64,000 nt of DNA from UBA1535 sp002323775 (GTDB lineage: Bacteria > Bacillota > Clostridia > Tissierellales > Sedimentibacteraceae). The stretch spans positions 1-64,000 of the forward strand of contig DAMAHZ010000008.1 of assembly GCA_031993545.1 (NCBI GenBank), in the 5' to 3' direction. Numbering within the stretch: position 1 is the first letter of the stretch; every line of letters starts with the position of its first letter. Below are positions 41,860-50,563 of the stretch, piece by piece. The notes beneath the pieces were generated by a model. The model saw nothing but the letters and a program-made list of their open reading frames with translations. It was not told the DNA's origin and made no database searches. The position numbers and the translations under genes are program-made.

Positions 41860-42717
41860 ATCGAAAACTTAGCTTTAGTTCTTAGTGGTGGTGGAGCAAA
41901 GGGCGCATATCAGCTTGGAGTAATAAATGCACTTGTCCAATATGGCTTATATGACAAAATTACTGGTTTTTCAGGCGCATCCATAGGTTCTCTTAATATG
42001 GCTCTTGTCGAAAGCGTAGGCATTGATAAAGCTATTGATATTTGGCAAAACAGGGTAAGTGATATATTTTTTGCTGATAGTATAAATATTTATGAAATCA
42101 TGAATATGCTAAGAAGTATAAAAACAAATACTCCACTAAAAAATTCTTACTTAGGCGACCGTAAAAAATTAGTTGAACTGTTTAAAGAATTTAAAATAGA
42201 AAATCTATCGGCTTCTGATAAAGTGATGTACGCAAGCAGTGTGGATATAACTGATATTCCTAAAGAGCTAAGAGGTATAAGGGCTGCGTTAAGCGCTTAT
42301 GAAAAAATACCTGTCGGCAAAATATCATACTTAGTGTTAAATTATAAAAACATTGAAAATACATATAAAATTCTATTGGCATCTTCAGCTCTCCCCCTAA
42401 TTTTTGAGCCTATAGAGATAAATGATAAGCATTATATTGACGGCGGTCTGATTGATAATGTACCTATTAAGCCTTTGCATGACTACGGGTATAAGGATAT
42501 AATAGTAATTTCAAACGATAATGAAACATCATTAGAAGAATTAAAGGAAAAATTTCCAGATTCCAATCTGCATCTAATTAATCCGGATCATGATTTAGGA
42601 AATCTTTTTAATGGGACTTTAAATTTTAATAAGAATAAAATTTCTCATTTAATTAATCTTGGGTATAAGGATGGAATGAAGTTTAGCAAAGAATTTATTA
42701 GTCAAATGGAGGTTTGA
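41860..42717 (+). CDS. Patatin-like phospholipase, apparent ATC start
   Basis: Ser-Asp dyad lipid hydrolase. Reading from 41860, the protein begins IENLALVLSGGGAKGAYQLG, holding the oxyanion GGGAKGAY motif. It continues with the nucleophile GFSGASIGSLN and the Asp motif YIDGGLIDNVPI. No ATG, GTG or TTG exists in frame between the upstream TAA (41845) and the ATG at 41998, which lies after both catalytic motifs. The strong site AGTAGGTGAT (41847-41856) ends 3 bases before ATC at 41860, exactly where ATG would be expected for MENLALVL. So either ATC is used or the start codon has mutated. The product would be 285 residues, a normal single-domain size. Confidence 0.8.
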   Translation: MENLALVLSGGGAKGAYQLGVINALVQYGLYDKITGFSGASIGSLNMALVESVGIDKAIDIWQNRVSDIFFADSINIYEIMNMLRSIKTNTPLKNSYLGDRKKLVELFKEFKIENLSASDKVMYASSVDITDIPKELRGIRAALSAYEKIPVGKISYLVLNYKNIENTYKILLASSALPLIFEPIEINDKHYIDGGLIDNVPIKPLHDYGYKDIIVISNDNETSLEELKEKFPDSNLHLINPDHDLGNLFNGTLNFNKNKISHLINLGYKDGMKFSKEFISQMEV

Positions 42718-42812
42718 TTAGTATATTTAGTGCGTCTAATATGTCTATAGTACATCTATTGAAAAATTAGTAGAGCTTTTCTCTTTGATATACACTATCT
42801 CGAAGCTTAGTT

Positions 42813-42926
42813 TAGCAGTATAAATAAAAAACGGTTGTCGAGCCTATAACTCCATTTACCTTGTAAAATCAAGGCAAAGGGAGTTAAGAAGCAGAAACCG
42901 TTTTTTATTTATATTGCTTCCTTAGC
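42813..42926. repeat. Long imperfect palindrome between converging genes
   Basis: The outer arms AGCAGTATAAATAAAAAACG (from 42814) and, at the other end, GTTTTTTATTTATATTGCT (to 42919) pair with one mismatch. Inner pieces pair too (AACTCC with GGAGTT, CCTTG with CAAGG). A single RNA of about 105 bases would fold end to end, with T-runs at both edges. It can terminate both the patatin-like and CPBP genes; a small structured RNA or a miniature mobile repeat is also possible. Confidence 0.6.
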
Positions 42927-42957
42927 TACGTAAAGAAAAATAAAACAAATTTTTAAT

Positions 42958-43953
42958 TTAAAAATTTAAAAAGAATGTTCTTGATATTATCAATGCTGAT
43001 ATTGCAATCCAAAATACTATCATTCCTATTGATAACAGTGATGTTGATACTTTCATTTGCTCTTGTTGTTCTGGTGGCGTTTCCTCAACTAATTTTGGAA
43101 ATAGTGCTTTTCTTTTTGTTGCAAAGAGTGTAATTCCTACTATTATGCACAAAAATACTATAAGCACTGAAACGGCTGTTGCTATTTTGCTGCCACTTAA
43201 AATAAGGCTTGGAAATACGACAGAACCTAATGTATTGATTACAACGTGTAAAATTATAGCATATTTAATAGTACCTGAGTTAATTGTTATATGTGCTAGT
43301 ATTATTCCTAAAACGAAAGCATATAGAATTTGGTATAAATTTCCATGAAATAGGCCAAAGGCAAATGCTGAAACTATAATTGAAAGTCTTTTACCAAATG
43401 GTAATAATTTATTAAGCAATACTTTTCTGAACATTATCTCCTCAACTACTGGCGCTACAATGCAAACAAATATAAATGTATATATAAGGTTTGAAGTGCT
43501 TATTATTGCTTGAAGCGGATTAATAATATCCGTCCCTTTTAAATATGCTATTAAAGCATTAATTGCTACTGTTATTATATTAGAAACATATAAAGCTGCA
43601 AGACTAATGAATATCAAGCTAACTATTTGCATAAAAGAATATTTTTTTATTTTATTAGTGCCTTCTTCTTCATTTACTAGCTCTTTTGATAAGGTATATT
43701 CGCTTATTTCATCTTCACCGCTATAATTAGGAATTATCTTCATAAGTATTCTAAACATTGTATAACCTATAGCATATAGTCCTATAGCATTTACTGTCAA
43801 GGCAAACCATGGTTCAAAGCTTATGTGTGGAGCCCATGTTGCAACAGCATAAAAAATAAGATTATTAGCTATAAATGCTACTGCCATTGTGGCAGTTAAT
43901 ATCAAGCCTATCCATGTTGATATGTGTTTTAATTGCTTTTTTTTAAGTTCCAT
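42958..43953 (-). CDS. CPBP family intramembrane metalloprotease
   Basis: A 331-residue protein with about eight membrane helices. The CPBP (Abi/CAAX-protease-like) motifs are present: VVEEIMFRKVLLNK (EExxxR), FAFGLFHGN (FxxxH) and HVVINTLGS near the end. Substrates are unknown; relatives process prenylated proteins, act in bacteriocin immunity or serve protein trafficking. The N-terminus carries two extra helices and the C-terminus one beyond the core. It is monocistronic, with no link to the RiPP island 14 kb away. Confidence 0.88.
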   Translation of the reverse strand: MELKKKQLKHISTWIGLILTATMAVAFIANNLIFYAVATWAPHISFEPWFALTVNAIGLYAIGYTMFRILMKIIPNYSGEDEISEYTLSKELVNEEEGTNKIKKYSFMQIVSLIFISLAALYVSNIITVAINALIAYLKGTDIINPLQAIISTSNLIYTFIFVCIVAPVVEEIMFRKVLLNKLLPFGKRLSIIVSAFAFGLFHGNLYQILYAFVLGIILAHITINSGTIKYAIILHVVINTLGSVVFPSLILSGSKIATAVSVLIVFLCIIVGITLFATKRKALFPKLVEETPPEQQEQMKVSTSLLSIGMIVFWIAISALIISRTFFLNF

Positions 43954-44211
43954 TTAATTTACAATCCTTTCTTTTTTTACAAAAATAAAACTGTGTATAT
44001 TAGAAATTATATTATAACATAGCTTTTCTAAGCAAACTATTTAATAATTAATTTTACTATAAAACAACATTATAAATCAAATAATTTTAACCATTTTTGG
44101 TTAATAAAGTTTTTAATAAGTATATATTCTATATATTCAAAACAAAATAAACGTAATTATTATTTTTTCAAAATAAAAACATTTGGCTTTCCATATGGTT
44201 TAATAATATAC

Positions 44212-44240
44212 TTGTATTATTCGACAAAATATGGTATATT
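44212..44240 (+). promoter_or_regulatory. Probable promoter of the hemerythrin gene
   Basis: TTGTAT (44212-44217), 17-nt spacer, TATATT (44235-44240) preceded by TGG. It lies about 78 bases upstream of the start. The rest of the 43954-44317 gap is AT-rich with no gene. Confidence 0.55.
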
Positions 44241-44317
44241 TTTTCTAATATAATAGTGTGGAGGACTTCACGTATGTGAATCATCTAACACATATTAATT
44301 ATAAGGAGGACTTTTTA

Positions 44318-44722
44318 ATGATATACACTTTTGACAAAAGTTTAGAAACAGGAAACGCAGCAATAGATGCACAGCACAAAGAGCTTATAAATGCTGTAAA
44401 TAATCTTTTGGAAGCTTGTGCAAAGGGAATGGGTCGTGCAGAAATACAATCTACTGTAAAATTTTTAGCTGATTATACTGTTAAGCATTTTGCTGATGAA
44501 GAAAAGCTACAAAAGCAATATAATTATCCTGGATATGCAGCTCATAAAAAACTACATGATGATTTTAAAACAGAGGTTAATGCTATAATTGATGATTATG
44601 TTAAGGACGGAGCTACTGTTGCTTTGACTTTTAAAATTAATACTAAGGTTGCAGCTTGGCTTATAAATCACATAAAGGGTGAAGATAAAAAAGTTGCAGC
44701 ATTTATAAAAAACGGTAAATAA
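44318..44722 (+). CDS. Bacteriohemerythrin
   Basis: Single-domain di-iron oxygen-binding protein, 134 residues, starting at ATG 44318 behind AAGGAGGA. All expected ligands are visible: H20 (DAQHKEL), H57 and E61 (HFADEEK), H76 and H80 (AHKKLH), H118 and D123 (INHIKGED). In an anaerobe it probably senses or buffers oxygen, or carries it to reductases. The longer frame adds 20 residues without a ribosome site. The stop codon lies inside its own terminator hairpin. Confidence 0.94.
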   Translation: MIYTFDKSLETGNAAIDAQHKELINAVNNLLEACAKGMGRAEIQSTVKFLADYTVKHFADEEKLQKQYNYPGYAAHKKLHDDFKTEVNAIIDDYVKDGATVALTFKINTKVAAWLINHIKGEDKKVAAFIKNGK

Positions 44723-44738
44723 TTATTTACCGTTTTTT
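44707..44738. terminator. Terminator overlapping the hemerythrin stop codon
   Basis: AAAAAACGGTAAAT and ATTTACCGTTTTTT are perfect complements around AATT, with the TAA stop inside. A-run and T-run ends let it also terminate the converging HelD-like gene. Confidence 0.88.
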
Positions 44739-44748
44739 CATTTTTACA

Positions 44749-46908
44749 TTAAATTAACAACTCTGAGATTTTTCCGGTATATAACACATACAACTCGTGC
44801 AATGCTCGTGTTATAGCTACGTACAGAAGCTTAATATCAGAATCACATACCAGATAATTTTCACTGCTTGCATCCCATAAAATAACTGCATCAAATTCTA
44901 ATCCTTTTGACATTTGTATCGGCATAACCATCACACCATTTATAAAGCTTGATTCAGAATCTGCATTTATATTTTGAAGCTCTATATGCTTAGATAATGA
45001 ATTACTTACTATATCTGCCTCTCCCTGTGTTCTGCAAATTACAGCCACCATTTTAAAACCATTTTTTAATATGTCATCGATTATTTTCAATGATTTTGTT
45101 ACAGTCTCATCAAAATTATCAGTGTTGATAATTTGAGGCTCTTTTCCATGTCTGACAAACGGTTCTATTTCATAGGTTTTAAATTCTGCTTTTTTTAATA
45201 CCTTTATCGCTAAATTAGATATCTCTATCGTATTTCTATAGCTTTTGCTTAGTGTGTAGAATTTATCATGTCTTGATGTGAAAATCTCGTTTGTTAAGCA
45301 TTCCCAATCATTCATACCTATATCATAATTTATGTTTTGGGAAATATCCCCCATTATTGCAAAATACGACTTGTCAAACACATTTCTGAGTACGTAAAAT
45401 ATAGAAGCTCCAAAATCCTGTGCTTCGTCAACTACTATATACTTTACATCCTCAAACTTCTTACTTGTGCAAAGTCTTTTCTTTATCAAATTTAGCATAC
45501 TTATGTCAAATATATCAAATTTATTTTCATTTATCTGCTTGATTATATTATCTATATTTTTTACATAAATACTTAAATTTTCGCTGTCTTTGAATTTTTC
45601 TTTTAAAGCTAAAAGAAACTCACTGTATATAGAAATTATGTTTAATTTATTTTTACTATCTCCAAAATATTTTGAAAAATCTCTAAGCACATCCATAAAT
45701 CTAGCTTCAGCATTAAATTTCAAGCCTTTTTCAATACGCTCCTTGACCTCCGGCATTTCTTTAGAAACTAATTTGACATTAGGATTATTCTCTATAAATG
45801 CAATTATCTTATTTTTTAACTGCTCGTTTAATATAGAAATTTTCTCTTGCATAGATTTTTCTTTAAAGGTCTGCAATAAATTTATAATGTTACTTTTTTC
45901 CATTACCACATAACCATTAATTGCAATATTTTCAACAGGGATATTATCATGCTCGTAGATTTTCAAGTATTTTTCTAAAGCCTTAACAAAACCTATTTTA
46001 CCTTTGAAAGCCATGTCAAGACTATTGTCATCAGAATATTTATCGACAAATTTGAACTTATTTTTAGTCTTTGGAATATACTCTGATATAAATTCATAGA
46101 AAAATGTTGATAATACCATGTTTTTTATATCACCTACATCAAGAGACGGCAAAATACTTGTGATATAATTTAAAAACATTTTATTGCTACCTAAAATATA
46201 AAAATTCTCCGAGTTAAAAATATCCTTGAAATTATATAGTAAGAACGATACTCTGTGCATGGCTACAGTCGTTTTTCCGCTTCCTGCCCCGCCCTGCACA
46301 ATTATATTGTGAAAATAGCTATCTCTAATTATTCTGTTTTGGTCTTTTTGAATAGTTGCAACTATTTCACTCAACACAGCCTCTTTATTTTTTGCTAAAT
46401 ATTTTGTTAATAGTTCATCAGCTGCAACTGTATTTACATCATAAAAATCGACAAGCTTGCTGTTTACTATCTCTATTGTTCTTTTCAATTTTAAATCTAA
46501 ATCAAGATCTTCATTTTCAAAAATTTTTAATTTATTATCACCTAATTGACAATCATAGTAAACAGAGGATATAGGCGCTCTCCAATCTACTGTCAGAGTA
46601 TTATCCTTGGTATCTTGAATTCCGTGCTTTCCAATATATAAGCTAAAATCTTTAGACTCATTCTTATCAGTATAATCTATTCTTCCAAAATATGGATTTA
46701 ATAAAGCTGTGTTATTATTTCTAAGATTTTTTTCAATCAATTCAAGATGATTTGATACAACATTCAATTCATTGCTATTTTTTACTGTTTTAATCTTCTT
46801 ACTGAAAACTAACTTTGATTTATTATAATAATCAATATTTAGCGATAACTCTTTCAAAACCTCCGATAGCTTATTTTCTTCGTAAATTCTTTCGTTATTT
46901 TTGGTCAT
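44749..46908 (-). CDS. helD: HelD-like UvrD/Rep-family ATPase
   Basis: Superfamily 1 helicase-like protein of about 719 residues that matches HelD, which clears stalled RNA polymerase. The N-terminus is coiled (KLSEVLKELSLNIDYYNKSK). Walker A is GGAGSGKTTVAMHRVSFLLYN, motif II is KYIVVDEAQDFG, and C-terminal motifs VMPIQMSKGLEFDAVI and LYVAITRALHELYVLY are present. ATG 46908 (MTKNNERIYEEN) has GGAGG 8 bases upstream. Other UvrD-like helicases lack this N-terminal arm; the shorter size versus B. subtilis HelD (774) is within range. Confidence 0.85.
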   Translation of the reverse strand: MTKNNERIYEENKLSEVLKELSLNIDYYNKSKLVFSKKIKTVKNSNELNVVSNHLELIEKNLRNNNTALLNPYFGRIDYTDKNESKDFSLYIGKHGIQDTKDNTLTVDWRAPISSVYYDCQLGDNKLKIFENEDLDLDLKLKRTIEIVNSKLVDFYDVNTVAADELLTKYLAKNKEAVLSEIVATIQKDQNRIIRDSYFHNIIVQGGAGSGKTTVAMHRVSFLLYNFKDIFNSENFYILGSNKMFLNYITSILPSLDVGDIKNMVLSTFFYEFISEYIPKTKNKFKFVDKYSDDNSLDMAFKGKIGFVKALEKYLKIYEHDNIPVENIAINGYVVMEKSNIINLLQTFKEKSMQEKISILNEQLKNKIIAFIENNPNVKLVSKEMPEVKERIEKGLKFNAEARFMDVLRDFSKYFGDSKNKLNIISIYSEFLLALKEKFKDSENLSIYVKNIDNIIKQINENKFDIFDISMLNLIKKRLCTSKKFEDVKYIVVDEAQDFGASIFYVLRNVFDKSYFAIMGDISQNINYDIGMNDWECLTNEIFTSRHDKFYTLSKSYRNTIEISNLAIKVLKKAEFKTYEIEPFVRHGKEPQIINTDNFDETVTKSLKIIDDILKNGFKMVAVICRTQGEADIVSNSLSKHIELQNINADSESSFINGVMVMPIQMSKGLEFDAVILWDASSENYLVCDSDIKLLYVAITRALHELYVLYTGKISELLI

Positions 46909-47012
46909 ATAAATTACCTCCATGTTTACTCTCAAAAAAATTATATCAGATAAAAAAAATAATACTAGACTTATAATTTCGATTGTGATATGATGATAGT
47001 AGAAAATTACCT

Positions 47013-47043
47013 AAAAAACCTCTTTGTAAAAAAGAGGTTTTTT
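47013..47043. terminator. Orphan bidirectional terminator upstream of helD
   Basis: AAAAAACCTCTTT and AAAGAGGTTTTTT are perfect complements around GTAAA. No called gene ends within 150 bases on either strand; the nearest is the small membrane protein at 47255, which has its own terminator. It could end an uncalled small RNA. Confidence 0.75.
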
Positions 47044-47211
47044 GTTTATATTTCAACATTTTTTTGAATTGTGTGTAAATCTTACTCTTAAAAATAGTCT
47101 TAATTTTTATATAAAATCTCCTCTTTAGCAATTAAAAAAATATTTTTATTTAATTTTTTATATAAATATTTTTAAATTTTTGAGTAATGATGCAATAACT
47201 TTCTACATAAC

Positions 47212-47250
47212 AAAAAGGTCTTATCTTATTTATTGATAACACCTTTTTTT
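47212..47250 (-). terminator. Terminator after the 35-residue membrane protein
   Basis: AAAAAGGT-C-TTATC pairs with GATAA-C-ACCTTTTTTT with a TTATTTATT loop, 5 bases past the stop. Confidence 0.8.
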
Positions 47251-47254
47251 GTTT

Positions 47255-47362
47255 TTATCCTATGAATGCCATAATTCCAGATATTAACGCTGATCCAATC
47301 ATTAAAACAACTAGGATTAAGCACATTATCTTTACTGTTTTTTGCATTCTGTTTCCATACAT
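47255..47362 (-). CDS. Small single-span membrane protein (35 residues; DUF4044/Prli42-like)
   Basis: Begins MYGNRMQKTVKIMCLILVVL: a short basic N-terminus and one membrane helix covering most of the rest, ending AFIG. AAGGAAG lies 9-10 bases before the ATG and a strong terminator directly follows, so this is very likely a real short gene. The layout (basic start, one helix, 30-40 residues) is like DUF4044 proteins and the Listeria stressosome-linked Prli42. The identity is a guess from size and layout; sequence similarity cannot be scored here. Confidence 0.65.
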   Translation of the reverse strand: MYGNRMQKTVKIMCLILVVLMIGSALISGIMAFIG

Positions 47363-47403
47363 ATGAACACACTTCCTTTTTAAACAAATTAGAATCTATT
47401 TTA

Positions 47404-48036
47404 TTATGGTATTAATTTTTCAATATTAGAAAAATCATCTATAATATGTTCAATATTATACTGATTTCTCAATTCTTCTATTTCTATTGACCAGCTTACT
47501 AATACCGGAGTAGCATTTGCATTGATTGCACACTCTATATCATATTTTGAATCACCTACAAATAGAACCTTATCAGGGCTTGTACCTAACATGTCTATAG
47601 CTTTCCACAGCGGCTCTGGATGTGGTTTGTGATTTTTTGTATCCTCTACGGCTATGACTACATCAAAATATTTTTCTATATCGAAATCACGCAAAGCCTG
47701 CTCTACTGAAAACCTCATTCTTGAAGTAACTATAGCAGTTTTTATGTTTTTTGACTTTAAATATTGCAGTATTTCTTTCGTATTGTTAAAAAGCTTTACA
47801 TCGTCATTAAATCTGCTTACTTGATATTCCCTATATTCCTTCATCACTTCCTCTAAAGGCTGTGTAAACTCTCTCTCAAGAGTTACCTTCAAGGGCTCTC
47901 CAAAAAACTTGCTAATATATTCTATTGGTTTTTCTTCACCGTGAAATTTTTTATATACTGTTTGAAAAGAATTTATAACGAGTCCTGATGTATCTGCTAA
48001 TGTCCCATCAAAATCAAATATAACTGTATCTAACAT
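47404..48036 (-). CDS. HAD-family phosphatase, PpaX/Gph-like
   Basis: A 210-residue haloacid dehalogenase hydrolase. Motif I is VIFDFDGTLADT at the N-terminus, motif II the Ser/Thr in AIVTSRM, motif III the Lys in KNHKPHPEP, and motif IV VLFVGDSKYDIECA. The four-helix cap lies between motifs I and II. Closest known groups are pyrophosphatase PpaX and phosphoglycolate phosphatase; the substrate is not determined by these motifs. It is monocistronic, between tex and the small membrane protein gene. Confidence 0.88.
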   Translation of the reverse strand: MLDTVIFDFDGTLADTSGLVINSFQTVYKKFHGEEKPIEYISKFFGEPLKVTLEREFTQPLEEVMKEYREYQVSRFNDDVKLFNNTKEILQYLKSKNIKTAIVTSRMRFSVEQALRDFDIEKYFDVVIAVEDTKNHKPHPEPLWKAIDMLGTSPDKVLFVGDSKYDIECAINANATPVLVSWSIEIEELRNQYNIEHIIDDFSNIEKLIP

Positions 48037-48171
48037 CTATTTTCTCCTTGTTTTTTTCTGCATTCTAGTTCGACTAATAGTATGTTTTGACAAAGGGGGA
48101 ACGAGTTTCCTTTGTCCCTCACTCTGTCTAATTTATCTGAATTTTAATTTGTTAAATATAAACAATTATAA

Positions 48172-50469
48172 CTATTTCATTGTCAAACCAATTCTTTGTC
48201 TTTGTATATCAATGTTCTTAATTTTTACTGAAACTATGTCTCCTACCTGAACAAGCTCCATAGGATGCTTGATGTATTTTTCTGACATCTCAGATAAATG
48301 CACCAATCCGTCATTTTTAAGTCCAACATCAACAAAAGCTCCAAAATCAACAACATTTCTTACTGTGCCTGTAAGTACCATGCCCTCTTTTAAATCCTCT
48401 ATTTTTAATACATCATTTCTAAATATTGGCTTTGGCATCTCATCTCTTACATCTCGTCCTGGTTTTTTAAGCTCCTCAACTATGTCGGTTAAGGTAGGAA
48501 TACCAACATTCAAATCATCAGCTAAGACCTTTATCCTTGCATCAAAAAGCTCTTTTGCAGATTTTCTTTCTTTATGCTCATCCGGCTTTTGCTTTAATAA
48601 TGCTAAGGCTTCTAAGCCCTTAAGTCTTTGTCCAGATTGCTCAGGCTTAATTTGTTTAATTTCCTTTTTTTCTTCCTTTATTTTTAGAGTGCTTACTCTT
48701 TGTCCTATATCAGATAATCTGCTATTTTTTACATCATCAATGGCATATCCAAGTCTTGTTAAAAGATTTTGTGCTATCTCATATGATTCAGGGTGAACAG
48801 ATGTCTTATCAAGTGGATTTTCGCCATCTGTTATTCTTAAAAATCCTGCACATTGTTCAAAAGCTTTATCTCCAAGCTGTTTTACCTTTTTAAGCTCTTT
48901 TCTATTGGTAAATTTTCCATTTTCTTCTCTGTATGAAACTATATTCTGGGCAATAGTCTTTGATATACCAGAAACATATTGTAAAAGTGCTGGTGAAGCA
49001 GTGTTTAGATCTACTCCTACGCTATTAACGCAGTCCTCTACAACTCCGTCAAGAGCTTCTCCTAACCTGTTTTGGTTGACATCATGCTGATATTGTCCAA
49101 CTCCAATGCTCTTTGGATCTATTTTTACAAGCTCAGCAAGTGGGTCTTGAAGCCTTCTTCCTATTGATATAGCTCCTCTTATCGTAACATCTAAGTCTGG
49201 ATATTCTTCTTGTGCGAGCTTTGAAGCTGAGTAAACAGAAGCTCCTGCTTCGCTTACTATTGTGTATGATACTTTTTTATTTATTTTGCTTAGCATATCG
49301 GCAACTACAGACTCAGTTTCTCTTGAAGCAGTTCCATTGCCTATTGGAATTATGTCGATATCATATTTCTTTATCCATTCAGACATGAGTTTTTGTGATT
49401 TTTCAACTTCGTTTCTTGGTTCATTTGGATAAACAGCAGTATAATCAAGAAGTTTTCCAGTTCCATCTAACGCAGCAAGCTTACAGCCTGTTCTAAAGCT
49501 TGGGTCAATAGCTAAAACATTGACATCCTTAACAGGTGAAATCATAAGAAGATTTTTTGTGTTCTTGCCAAAAACCTTGATTGCTTCTTCCTCGGCTCTT
49601 TCAGTAAGTAAGTTTCTAACTTCTCTTTCGATTGATGGAGCTATAAGTCTCTTATATCCATCTTCTATTGCTGATTTATAAAATTTAGATGTGCTTGCGT
49701 TTTCGTTTTTGATTTCAGCAGTAAACAAATAGTCAAGTATTCTATCGTCAGGAGTATTTAGCTTGACTTTTAGAACTTTTTCCTTTTCTCCTCTATTTAT
49801 TGCTAAAATTCTGTGGTTTACAATTGTTTTAACAGCTTCTTCATATTTGTAATACATTTCGTAAACTGTTTTTTGTTCTTCGTCAACTGCTTCACTTGAA
49901 ATTATAGCGTAATCAATATAAATTTCTCTGATTTTCTTTCTGTATTCAGCATTGTCAGAAACTATTTCAGCAATTATATCCATAGCACCAGCAAATGCGT
50001 CTTTAGTATTTTTTACTTCTTTTTCTTCGTTTATGAAATTTGCTGCCATTGCATCGAAATCTTCTGATGTAGAATTTTGTGATAAAATGATATTAGCTAA
50101 AGGTTCCAATCCTCTTTCCTTAGCCTTGGAAGCACGAGTAGATTTTTTTTGTTTAAATGGTCTATACAAATCTTCTAATCTTTGTAAAACTTCAGCTTTT
50201 AATATTTCTTCTTTTAATTCTTCAGTTAATTTGCCTTGCTCATCTATAAGGCGTATAACTTCTTCTTTTCTTTCTTCTAGGTTTCTAAGATATATTAATC
50301 TTTCGTATAAGTCTCTAAGTACAACATCATCAAGTGAACCCGTCTGCTCTTTTCTATAACGAGCTATAAAAGGTATAGTATTGCCCTCGTCAATAAGTTT
50401 TACAGTGTTTTCCACTTGATTTAGCTTTAAATTAAATTCTTTGCACAGTAAATTTATAATATCCGTCAT
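48172..50469 (-). CDS. tex: Tex family RNA-binding transcription accessory protein
   Basis: A 765-residue protein with the Tex layout: N-terminal helical domain (residues 1-200), YqgF-like domain (LAIDPSFRTGCKLAALDGTG), helix-hairpin-helix units (YVSGISKTIAQNIVSYREENG), and a C-terminal S1 domain (GMVLTGTVRNVVDFGAFVDVG). Tex binds nucleic acid and RNA polymerase and supports gene expression. Length and all domains are complete. Confidence 0.95.
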   Translation of the reverse strand: MTDIINLLCKEFNLKLNQVENTVKLIDEGNTIPFIARYRKEQTGSLDDVVLRDLYERLIYLRNLEERKEEVIRLIDEQGKLTEELKEEILKAEVLQRLEDLYRPFKQKKSTRASKAKERGLEPLANIILSQNSTSEDFDAMAANFINEEKEVKNTKDAFAGAMDIIAEIVSDNAEYRKKIREIYIDYAIISSEAVDEEQKTVYEMYYKYEEAVKTIVNHRILAINRGEKEKVLKVKLNTPDDRILDYLFTAEIKNENASTSKFYKSAIEDGYKRLIAPSIEREVRNLLTERAEEEAIKVFGKNTKNLLMISPVKDVNVLAIDPSFRTGCKLAALDGTGKLLDYTAVYPNEPRNEVEKSQKLMSEWIKKYDIDIIPIGNGTASRETESVVADMLSKINKKVSYTIVSEAGASVYSASKLAQEEYPDLDVTIRGAISIGRRLQDPLAELVKIDPKSIGVGQYQHDVNQNRLGEALDGVVEDCVNSVGVDLNTASPALLQYVSGISKTIAQNIVSYREENGKFTNRKELKKVKQLGDKAFEQCAGFLRITDGENPLDKTSVHPESYEIAQNLLTRLGYAIDDVKNSRLSDIGQRVSTLKIKEEKKEIKQIKPEQSGQRLKGLEALALLKQKPDEHKERKSAKELFDARIKVLADDLNVGIPTLTDIVEELKKPGRDVRDEMPKPIFRNDVLKIEDLKEGMVLTGTVRNVVDFGAFVDVGLKNDGLVHLSEMSEKYIKHPMELVQVGDIVSVKIKNIDIQRQRIGLTMK

Positions 50470-50563
50470 TGTATAATTCCTTCCTTTATGAAAATTTTAA
50501 TTCTCCACTCTTAACTTCTAACTATTTATATGTCTTTGCATATGTTTTTTCTTTATTTATCGC

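Noticed and set aside
46946..47131. 61-residue open frame upstream of helD
   Set aside because: It runs through a perfect terminator hairpin and has no ribosome site.
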